Part shown: positions 1 to 5,268 of the stretch, piece after piece
Layout: each line of letters begins with the position of its first letter
Position numbering within the stretch: position 1 is the first letter of the stretch
Assembly (NCBI GenBank): GCA_002308935.1
Contig: DBWN01000280.1
Span: forward strand, 3,579 to 11,834
Length of the DNA stretch: 8,256 nucleotides
Reading direction: 5' to 3'
DNA from: Bacteroidales bacterium UBA1237
GTDB taxonomy: Bacteria > Bacteroidota > Bacteroidia > Bacteroidales > UBA932
Program-made: the position numbers and the translations under genes
Notes under the pieces: generated by a model
What the model saw: the letters and a program-made list of their open reading frames with translations, nothing else
Database searches by the model: none
Told to the model about the DNA's origin: nothing

Positions 1-578
1 CAACCTTCTTCCACCATTTTGGCGAGCAGGGAGTTGATGGTGATGGGGTCGGCGGTTGTGTTGGCCGTCTCGCTCATCGTCTTGCCTACATAATTGGCGA
101 TTGTGGAGAGGAGTCCGCAGTTGTACCCGAGGTTCATGAACATGTTGTACAGGAGGGTCACAGTAGTGGTCTTCCCATTTGTTCCTGTTATGCCTACAAG
201 GTTCAGCTTTTCAGAAGGGTTGCCATAATAGTTCGCAGCCATGATGGCGAGCGCGTGACGTGAGGACTCCACCTTGATGAGGGTGAGGTTCTCTACGAGG
301 GAGATCTTTCCGCTCTTGGCCTCAAGGTCGTTCGTCGGGCCTATCTTGGCCAGTTGCGCTGACAACGAAAGGTCATTCTCGTATACTATGGCGGAAGCCC
401 CGCTGCGTACAGCCTTCTCTATGAAGTCATGTCCGTCGCTGGCGAACCCTTTGACGGCAACGAAAAGGCTGCCCGGGGTCACTTTCCTCGAGTCGCTGAA
501 TATTCCTGTGCAGTCATGGTCGATGCGGCCTTTGACTGAACTTGCTCCTGCGTCCTTTATGATGTCCTTCAGAATCAT
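1..578 (-). CDS. murE: MurE, UDP-MurNAc-tripeptide ligase (3' end cut by window edge)
   Basis: This is the N-terminal 192 residues of a Mur ligase of the MurE type, which adds the third stem-peptide residue (meso-diaminopimelate in most Bacteroidota) to UDP-MurNAc-L-Ala-D-Glu in the cytoplasm using ATP. Seen directly: the frame is open from the ATG at 578 to the window edge. An SDSRKV segment (residues 28-33) matches the UDP-binding N-terminal domain. The ATP-binding P-loop GTNGKTT lies at residues 132-138, followed by a TTADPI segment (174-179) where MurE proteins usually have TTPD. MurE is preferred over MurF or MurC because of these motifs and the position right after an FtsI-class protein. 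The amino-acid specificity loop lies outside the window, so DAP versus Lys use cannot be judged. The gene starts 13 bases after the PBP stop. In-frame GTG (584) and TTG codons upstream are alternative starts, and none has a clear Shine-Dalgarno. About 60% of the protein is missing. Confidence 0.93.
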   Translation of the reverse strand, partial: MILKDIIKDAGASSVKGRIDHDCTGIFSDSRKVTPGSLFVAVKGFASDGHDFIEKAVRSGASAIVYENDLSLSAQLAKIGPTNDLEAKSGKISLVENLTLIKVESSRHALAIMAANYYGNPSEKLNLVGITGTNGKTTTVTLLYNMFMNLGYNCGLLSTIANYVGKTMSETANTTADPITINSLLAKMVEEG

Positions 579-591
579 CTTCACTACTGCG

Positions 592-2619
592 TTATTCAAC
601 GGAAGCTGTTTTGCTGTCCTCTTCCGTCACTTCCTGGATGGCTTCCTGCTGGTTGCCTTTGTTCTTCTTCACTTTCTTAGCCTTGGCCGAAGATGTCCCT
701 GTCTCGTCCCAAAGAGGGAGGGAGTGCCTTTCAGTGAGCACTTCACCGTTTTCGATGTCGAGAGCATAGACGTTGTCCACCAGCTCCCTGAACGCCAAGG
801 CGGGAAGGGTTCCACCGTAGAAGATCTCACGGTCGAGGTTCGAGTAGATCACGCATATCGCTGAGTACTTGGGCTCATCTGCGGGGAAGAATCCTACGAA
901 TGTGGCCTGGTACTGTTTGCGCCCGAACTCATCCTCGTAAGGGTTATGGCTCTTCTGGGTGTATTTCGGATCAAGGACGATACGTGCGGTTCCGGTCTTT
1001 CCGGCGACGGTGCACCTGGCTCCTTTGAGCCTTGTCTTTCCGGTACCGACCTCAGTAACCCTCTTGAGCGCTACTGTGAGGGTGTCGGCTGTCGCCCTTG
1101 AACAGATCGAACCGTTCAGGATGCTGGGTCCTCTTTCTTCTTTGACGACTCCGTTCTCTTCAATGCTTTCGACCAGGTAAGGCTTCATCATCTTGCCTTT
1201 GTTGGCGATAGCGTTATAGAAGGTTACGATGTGAAGCGGGGTCTCCGCCACGGAATATCCGATGGCGACGGATCCCAAGTCTGTGGCGCTCCAGTATGGA
1301 GAGTCAGGGTCGGGGAGGGTAGGGGTCTTGAATCCGTCCAGATCGAAATCGAATGTCTCTCCCAACTTGTACAGGTACAGCTTGTCCAGCATCTTCTTGG
1401 GGTTGTCACCATAATGGGTGATCGCAAGCTGGCGGAACACGTAGTTTGACGAAATCTCGAATCCGTGCAGGATGCTTATCTTGTCGGTGTTGTTCTGCCT
1501 CTCGTAATCATAGATATGGGAGTCTGCAGCGAATCTGTATCCCTTGACAACACCGTGGTTCGTGGGAATTTCGTCCCTCAGCTGCACCTTGCCGTCCTCA
1601 AGAAGGCTCATCAGGGTAGTGGACTTGAATACTGAACCGGGCTCTCCTGTCCTGCCGATCGCCATGTTGTAGCTCTCGGTCATCCTTTGGGAAACGGTGT
1701 CCCTCATCAGGTTCACCATAGCCCTTATGGCTCCGGTCTTGACGTCCATCACGATGATGCAGCCGCCTTCAATCTTGGGATTGTCCTCAATCTGGTTGCG
1801 GAGCGCCCTGTCGGCGATATCCTGGATGTCTATGTCGAGAGTGGTACGGATGTCCCTTCCGTTGACGGCCTTTCTCCAGGTGCTGTCGTAGTTGTGGATA
1901 CGGTCCCTGTTGTCAGTCACCTTCAGCCATTCGTAACCTTCCTGTCCGTGGAGGACATAATCGTATTTGCCCTCGAGGCCGATATGGTTGTTTCCGTTGC
2001 TCTTGCTGTTGTCCTTGACGTAGCCGATGGCCCTTCTTGCGAGGGAGCCGTAGGGATACTGTCTGGTGTCGAACTTCTCGGTGATGATGCCTCCGCGGTA
2101 AGCGCCTTCATTGTAGAGGGGGAGGGCTTTCACTTCCTGAAGTGTCTCATGGCCGATGGGCTTTCCGATCTTGAGGTACTTGCTGCCCTTTTCCCTTCCC
2201 TGGATAATGGCGTCGTAGTATTCTCCGGAAGTCTTGTCCCCGTATATCCTCGAAAGGCCCTCTGCGAGGTCCCTGGCCTTGCTCTTCCATTCGAGCTCTT
2301 TTTCGGGTTCATCCCTGTAAGAGTCCTTCATCACGGTGCAGTCCATGTAAACCTGGTACATGGGGGTGGACATGGCAAGCAGCCTTCCGTCCCTTGCGAA
2401 GATGGAACCTCTTTCGGGTTCGAGGTCCACTTTCTGGACTGTCGGGCGGAAATATCCCGCTATGCTTGGATCCGGTTCATATGTCAACTGGATATGGACT
2501 ATCCTTGCGACGATTACGATCGCCGCTACAAGGAATGCAAGATACAGATAGTAGAGGATCAGTCCTATCCGGTCCTTGCTCCTGTCCTTGGGTTGGGTCG
2601 TTGTGTTCTTCTGGGCCAT
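592..2619 (-). CDS. ftsI: FtsI/PBP3-class peptidoglycan D,D-transpeptidase (class B PBP)
   Basis: A 675-residue class B penicillin-binding protein that cross-links septal peptidoglycan in the periplasm. Its N-terminus is a basic cytoplasmic tail, then one membrane anchor (about residues 18-42) with no cleavage site. The PBP dimerisation/pedestal region follows and includes the typical ERGSIFARDG segment (69-78). The transpeptidase domain has all three active-site motifs: SVFK with nucleophile Ser329 and Lys332, SSN at 390-392, and KTGT at 541-544. The transpeptidase domain seems to end near residue 625. The last 35 or so residues are rich in Lys, Glu and Gln and look disordered, and no PASTA domain fits there. 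The start is the ATG at 2619, since an in-frame TAA lies 30 bases upstream with no other start between. AAGGA abuts the ATG, too close for a normal ribosome site. The gene sits between ftsL-like and murE, the usual ftsI position, so the divisome role is inferred from context. A PBP2-like elongation role is less likely. Confidence 0.93.
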   Translation of the reverse strand: MAQKNTTTQPKDRSKDRIGLILYYLYLAFLVAAIVIVARIVHIQLTYEPDPSIAGYFRPTVQKVDLEPERGSIFARDGRLLAMSTPMYQVYMDCTVMKDSYRDEPEKELEWKSKARDLAEGLSRIYGDKTSGEYYDAIIQGREKGSKYLKIGKPIGHETLQEVKALPLYNEGAYRGGIITEKFDTRQYPYGSLARRAIGYVKDNSKSNGNNHIGLEGKYDYVLHGQEGYEWLKVTDNRDRIHNYDSTWRKAVNGRDIRTTLDIDIQDIADRALRNQIEDNPKIEGGCIIVMDVKTGAIRAMVNLMRDTVSQRMTESYNMAIGRTGEPGSVFKSTTLMSLLEDGKVQLRDEIPTNHGVVKGYRFAADSHIYDYERQNNTDKISILHGFEISSNYVFRQLAITHYGDNPKKMLDKLYLYKLGETFDFDLDGFKTPTLPDPDSPYWSATDLGSVAIGYSVAETPLHIVTFYNAIANKGKMMKPYLVESIEENGVVKEERGPSILNGSICSRATADTLTVALKRVTEVGTGKTRLKGARCTVAGKTGTARIVLDPKYTQKSHNPYEDEFGRKQYQATFVGFFPADEPKYSAICVIYSNLDREIFYGGTLPALAFRELVDNVYALDIENGEVLTERHSLPLWDETGTSSAKAKKVKKNKGNQQEAIQEVTEEDSKTASVE

Positions 2620-2664
2620 TTCCTTGTCGTCTTTTCTTGTCCTGTCCGTTTATCTGCCGTGCTT

Positions 2665-3003
2665 CTACTTCATTATCCTGTCTGCGGGTTTGACGGGGAG
2701 CTCCACGTCTGAGCCGATTTTCTCAAGCATGTCCTCGACTGTCGTTATCCTGTCGAGGCTCACTACTTCAACAGTCTTCTGGGCGTGATAGATCTTCATG
2801 TCATTGAGGGTGGTCTTGTTCTTCTCCACCTTCACCATGGTGTTCTCGATCTTCATGCTCAGCCATATCATCATCCAAAGGAGGAAGAAAGTGTAGATGA
2901 TGTGAGGGAAATACTTGTCGAAGCGCATCCTCAGGAGAAGTTCTCCGTGAAGGATCGCCACGAAACCGTTCTTTGTGACTTCCCAGATTCTCTTCCAGTT
3001 CAT
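2665..3003 (-). CDS. ftsL: FtsL-like small bitopic division protein
   Basis: A 112-residue protein with a cytoplasmic N-terminus of about 31 residues, one hydrophobic segment (about 33-50, rich in Phe, Leu, Trp and Met) and an extracytoplasmic part of about 60 residues. The first half of the latter (about 51-80) is charged and could form the short coiled coil expected of FtsL. FtsL is known to form a complex with FtsB/DivIC and FtsQ that activates FtsW-FtsI. The call rests on topology, size and position between rsmH and the FtsI-class gene, because FtsL sequences diverge too much for motif recognition. The ATG overlaps the rsmH stop as ATGA, which suggests translational coupling, and a strong Shine-Dalgarno lies 7 bases upstream. 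The 31-residue N-terminal tail looks amphipathic and basic and may touch the inner face of the membrane (inference). Confidence 0.8.
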   Translation of the reverse strand: MNWKRIWEVTKNGFVAILHGELLLRMRFDKYFPHIIYTFFLLWMMIWLSMKIENTMVKVEKNKTTLNDMKIYHAQKTVEVVSLDRITTVEDMLEKIGSDVELPVKPADRIMK

Positions 3004-3932
3004 TTGTTTTCCTCCTTTGTCTTTCGGGCAATGCGGAGTTTGGCGCTCCTTGCCCTTGTGTTTGACGAGATCTCCTCTTCTGAAGGCAGGATAGGTTTCC
3101 TCTCCACTGCCTCAAGAGGGGAGTAAGCCCTTCCGTAGATGTCTTTCTCGACCTTGCCGTCGACGTTTCCGCTCTTGATGAAGTTCTTCACCATCCTGTC
3201 CTCGAGGGAGTGGTAGGTGATGACTACCAGGCGTCCGTCTTCCTTGAGGGAGTCGGCTGCACCCTGAAGGAACTTTTCAAGCGACCTCATCTCCTGGTTC
3301 ACCTCGATCCTCAAAGCCTGGAACACTTTGGCCAGCACCTTGTGCTCGGCGCCTTTGGGCAGCATTCTGCTTATCGCGGCTTCGAGGTCTCCGGTCGTGG
3401 CGATTTGCTTCGCTTCCCTTGCTTTGACGATCAGGGATGCCATCTTTCTGGACCCTTCGACTTCGCCCCACATCCTGAGGACCTTTTCGATGTCTTCCTC
3501 TGGATAAGAATTGACCAGATCCGCAGCGGTCATGCCGCCTTCTGTGTTCATCCTCATGTCAAGAGGGGCGTCAAATCTGAAGGAGAAACCTCTTTCAGCC
3601 GTGTCGAACTGATGTGAGGACACTCCAAGGTCTGCAAGTATTCCGTCAACCTTTGAGGGGATGCCTTCCCTTTGTTCCAGAAGGAGGAGATGATTCCTTA
3701 TGAAACGGAAATTGTCCCTTACCAAGATGAGCCTACCGTCGTCCGGACGGTTCTTTATTGCGTCACTGTCACGATCGAAGGCGATGACCCTGCCGCTCCC
3801 GGATAAGCGTGAAAGAATCCCGGCGGTGTGACCACCGCCTCCGAATGTGGCATCTACGTAAGTTCCGTTTGGTGATGTGACCAGCGCTGAAACGCTCTGC
3901 TCGAGAAGTACAGGGGTATGGTATTCAGACAT
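3000..3932 (-). CDS. rsmH: RsmH, 16S rRNA (cytosine-1402-N4)-methyltransferase
   Basis: A 310-residue cytoplasmic methyltransferase (MraW) that uses S-adenosylmethionine to methylate N4 of C1402 in 16S rRNA, tuning the ribosomal P site. Length is normal for the family. Visible motifs run in order: the SAM-binding loop DATFGGGGHT (27-36), the acidic AFDRD strand end (51-55), DLGVSSHQFD (101-110), the RGFSFR...PLDMRM segment (114-128), HSLEDR (241-246) and the C-terminal NTRARSAKLR (291-300). The region between about 130 and 215 is the helical insert typical of RsmH. The ATG at 3932 lies 11 bases after the mraZ stop. An AGGAG sequence 8 bases upstream overlaps that stop codon and supports this start. 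Second position in the cluster, directly after mraZ, is the standard arrangement. Confidence 0.97.
   Translation of the reverse strand: MSEYHTPVLLEQSVSALVTSPNGTYVDATFGGGGHTAGILSRLSGSGRVIAFDRDSDAIKNRPDDGRLILVRDNFRFIRNHLLLLEQREGIPSKVDGILADLGVSSHQFDTAERGFSFRFDAPLDMRMNTEGGMTAADLVNSYPEEDIEKVLRMWGEVEGSRKMASLIVKAREAKQIATTGDLEAAISRMLPKGAEHKVLAKVFQALRIEVNQEMRSLEKFLQGAADSLKEDGRLVVITYHSLEDRMVKNFIKSGNVDGKVEKDIYGRAYSPLEAVERKPILPSEEEISSNTRARSAKLRIARKTKEENK
3011..3018 (-). promoter_or_regulatory. Strong ribosome binding site for ftsL inside the end of rsmH
   Basis: On the minus strand the sequence AAAGGAGG is followed by a 7-base A-rich spacer and then the ftsL ATG at 3003. This is a near-perfect Shine-Dalgarno embedded in the last codons of rsmH. 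It supports the chosen ftsL start and stands out because the starts of the PBP and the DUF4252-like gene in this window lack a well-placed one. Confidence 0.75.
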
Positions 3933-3943
3933 CTTCCTATCTC

Positions 3944-4396
3944 CTATCCCTCATGGGACAGTCCTTCGGCGATGGCTACATACTCTTCCTGTGAAATCCA
4001 GCTTGCCTCGTAATTCTCTTTGGCCCAGATCTCGATCTTGTAGTCAACTCCGGAGAACACCAATTCCCTGTTAGCTCCTATAGTGTCTAGAAGTTCTTTA
4101 GGGATGAGAATGCGTCCGACCTTGCTGTCAGGTTCGACCACACGGCTGCCGCGCATGTATTCCCTCCAGAACATGGCGTGCTTCCTGTTGAAGAGATTGA
4201 GACTGGCCTTGACAGCTCTGCTCTGGCGCTCCCACTCCTCGAAAGGATACATCTCGAGGCAGGGGGAGTAGATGTCCTTCTTCACGACGAAACGCATGTC
4301 ACTCCCTTCGGGAATGACATTCTTGAGCGGCGAGGGGAAGACAACCCTTCCCTTGTCGTCGATCTTCGCTGTGTATTCGCCTATGAATGAAAGCAT
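3944..4396 (-). CDS. mraZ: MraZ, transcriptional regulator of the dcw cluster
   Basis: A 150-residue DNA-binding protein with two SpoVT/AbrB-like half domains. MraZ oligomerises into a ring and binds phased repeats upstream of its own operon. The first half (about 4-57) carries DDKGR (13-17), the DxxxR signature, followed by VVFP and then SPCLEMYPFEEW (44-55), which is typical of MraZ. The second half (about 80-130) carries DSKVGRILIPKEL (90-102). Its spacing is Asp-x4-Arg rather than Asp-x3-Arg, a deviation worth noting. The ATG at 4396 is chosen over an in-frame TTG at 4414 because MLSFIGEYTAKID aligns with the usual MraZ N-terminus and because AAAGGA sits 5 bases upstream. It is the first gene of the cluster and is probably autoregulated through the repeats at 4519-4553. 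Confidence 0.96.
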   Translation of the reverse strand: MLSFIGEYTAKIDDKGRVVFPSPLKNVIPEGSDMRFVVKKDIYSPCLEMYPFEEWERQSRAVKASLNLFNRKHAMFWREYMRGSRVVEPDSKVGRILIPKELLDTIGANRELVFSGVDYKIEIWAKENYEASWISQEEYVAIAEGLSHEG

Positions 4397-4401
4397 CACT
4401 G

Positions 4402-4407
4402 TCCTTT
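4402..4407 (-). promoter_or_regulatory. Ribosome binding site deciding the mraZ start
   Basis: The minus strand reads AAAGGA, a 5-base spacer and then the ATG at 4396. This places initiation at the ATG and not at the in-frame TTG at 4414, which lies upstream of this site. Confidence 0.65.
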
Positions 4408-4429
4408 CTGGCAAGTTAATCCAATTATT

Positions 4430-4484
4430 GCGGCTTCCCTGTGGAAATATCCTCCGAAGGGAGGAATCACCGTTAGGGTGCCGC
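4430..4484 (-). other. Possible structured 5' leader of the mraZ transcript
   Basis: On the minus strand, TCCTCC at 4465-4460 can pair with GGAGGA at 4455-4450 across a CTTC loop, a 6-bp hairpin whose 3' arm looks like a Shine-Dalgarno. Upstream, CACC and GGTG (4480-4468) can form a 4-bp hairpin. GCGGC (4484-4480) and GCCGC (4434-4430) could close both into a three-way shape, although base 4480 is shared by two of these stems, so not all pairs form at once. No known riboswitch or ribosomal-protein leader was recognised. The pairing is seen on paper; biological meaning is uncertain. Confidence 0.35.
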
Positions 4485-4501
4485 TTTTTTCACGCTCACC
4501 A

Positions 4502-4509
4502 CAAAGATA
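4502..4509 (-). promoter_or_regulatory. Bacteroidota-type -7 promoter element for the mraZ operon
   Basis: The minus strand reads TATCTTTG, a perfect match to the TAnnTTTG element used by the Bacteroidota primary sigma factor. It lies 105 bases upstream of the mraZ ATG, so transcription should begin near 4495 with a leader of about 100 nt. The -33 element (consensus TTTG, about 20 bases upstream) is poor: the bases at that distance read GTGT. They fall inside the third MraZ-like repeat. A weak -33 could mean dependence on, or competition with, a regulator. No experiment supports the exact start. Confidence 0.6.
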
Positions 4510-4518
4510 GAGATATTT

Positions 4519-4553
4519 TCCCATTTTGTTACACTCTTTTCCAAACTTTTCCA
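4519..4553 (-). promoter_or_regulatory. MraZ operator: four pentamer repeats at exact 10-bp spacing
   Basis: On the minus strand, TGGAA (from 4553), TGGAA (from 4543), TGTAA (from 4533) and TGGGA (from 4523) start exactly 10 bases apart, one DNA turn, with A-rich spacers. Known MraZ targets are direct TGGGA-like repeats separated by 5 bases, i.e. a 10-bp period, just upstream of mraZ. Spacing, motif and position all fit. The third copy is degenerate. The array covers the place where the -33 element should be and ends 10 bases before the -7 element, so MraZ bound here would probably block RNA polymerase (inference, as in the repression described for Escherichia coli). Confidence 0.8.
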
Positions 4554-4650
4554 CCAAAATATTTTCAACAAAGATTTGAACAGATGTTTAAATATCGGGG
4601 AGTGAACCGTTTGAGGTGTTTTATGGGGGTTTTGACGGCAACGGAGCATG

Positions 4651-4679
4651 AAAAAAGAGGCTGACCTTTCAACCTCTTT
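4651..4679 (-). terminator. Intrinsic terminator of the glpK-cls-DUF4252 unit
   Basis: On the minus strand AAAGAGGTTGA pairs with TCAGCCTCTTT across an AAGG loop. The 11-bp stem contains one G-T wobble, and the T run reaches six residues ending at 4651. It begins 48 bases after the stop codon of the DUF4252-like gene. There is no T run on the other side, so it should work only in the minus direction. It separates the glycerol/phospholipid unit from the mraZ promoter. Confidence 0.85.
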
Positions 4680-4686
4680 CTCGCTG

Positions 4687-4710
4687 ACGGACTGCAGATT
4701 GCCGGTCCGT
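4687..4710 (-). repeat. Minor inverted repeat before the terminator
   Basis: ACGGAC and GTCCGT form a 6-bp perfect stem around a 12-base loop, directly after the DUF4252-like gene and before the main terminator. No T run follows. It may stabilise the mRNA 3' end, or it may be chance. Confidence 0.35.
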
Positions 4711-4726
4711 TATTTCCTCCGGAATG

Positions 4727-5257
4727 TCAAGGATTCGTGAAAAGGGACCATGCGCTTTCCGAGATCGGAATGTCGCCGGTCATAAGCATGACGACCCTGG
4801 CGAAAGGACGTATGACCAGGATTTCCTTGAGCATTGTGTTCTGGGGCATTTCCTGAAGGGCCTCAGGGGTCAGCGAGGACTGGTTTTCCACGTCGGAGAA
4901 CATGAGATAGAGGTCATATTCTCCGGTGTTTTCATCAAAGACATTGATAAGATGCATGTAGCTCTCTTTGGCGGATGATTCCAAAGAATTGAGGAAACTG
5001 TCCCCTTCGGATCCCATGGGCACGTTGAGTATCCTTATCGCCGAGAATCTCTTGAGGTTCTTCTTGGCTTCCTTGTCTTTGGTGAGTGCGGCCATGAGTT
5101 TGATCCTTCCGGGACCGAGATTGACGAGATTGAAGCCCGCTTTGCCCTCGGTCGCATCAATCGCTGCGGCGACTGAATTCTGGGCTGAGGAAGTGATGCT
5201 CACCCCCGTCAACAGGAGGATGAACAGAAGAAGACTGATTATTTTGTGGTTTGTCAT
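4727..5257 (-). CDS. Small exported protein, DUF4252-like
   Basis: A 176-residue protein of unknown function. It starts with a clear Sec signal peptide: basic MTNHK, a hydrophobic core of Leu/Ile/Phe (about 6-17) and a likely signal peptidase I site near SSAQ (23-26). No lipobox cysteine is present, so it should be periplasmic or secreted, not a lipoprotein. The mature part has alternating strands and charged helices: FNLVNL near residue 40, FSAIRILNVP near 70, a Ser/Glu-rich helix, then LKEILVI and VVMLMTGDI near the C-terminus. This layout resembles DUF4252, a small Bacteroidota family, but the match was made from memory and is moderate. The start at 5257 was chosen over an in-frame ATG at 5503, which lies deep inside cls and would hide the signal peptide. 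No Shine-Dalgarno is visible, only an A-rich stretch. It lies 11 bases after the cls stop, so it is almost surely co-transcribed with cls. Confidence 0.75.
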   Translation of the reverse strand: MTNHKIISLLLFILLLTGVSITSSAQNSVAAAIDATEGKAGFNLVNLGPGRIKLMAALTKDKEAKKNLKRFSAIRILNVPMGSEGDSFLNSLESSAKESYMHLINVFDENTGEYDLYLMFSDVENQSSLTPEALQEMPQNTMLKEILVIRPFARVVMLMTGDIPISESAWSLFTNP

Positions 5258-5268
5258 GTTTTTGTTGA

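Larger units (their letters stand above)
4397..4726. other. Long intergenic region between the two transcription units
   Basis: No gene is seen on either strand in this 330-base stretch. From the DUF4252-like end to mraZ it holds the minor hairpin, the terminator, an AT-rich segment with no recognised element (about 4554-4650), the phased MraZ repeats, the -7 element and the possibly folded leader. No tRNA or recognisable small RNA was found. Confidence 0.7.

Noticed and set aside
274..864. A 196-codon plus-strand frame spanning the PBP/murE junction
   Set aside because: It is antisense to the conserved MurE N-terminus (GTNGKTT) and the PBP end; the murE frame on the minus strand is open to the edge and clearly real.
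1687..2712. A 341-codon open frame on the plus strand opposite the PBP gene
   Set aside because: It lies antisense to a gene with all three transpeptidase motifs, has no recognisable domain and is best explained by the codon bias of the true gene.
4397..4414. Alternative TTG start for mraZ at 4414
   Set aside because: The SD-like AAAGGA lies downstream of the TTG and properly before the ATG at 4396, and the family N-terminus matches the ATG start.
4272..4664. Plus-strand frame of 130 codons crossing the intergenic region
   Set aside because: It overlaps mraZ, the promoter and the terminator in antisense, has no start signal and shows no protein-like features.
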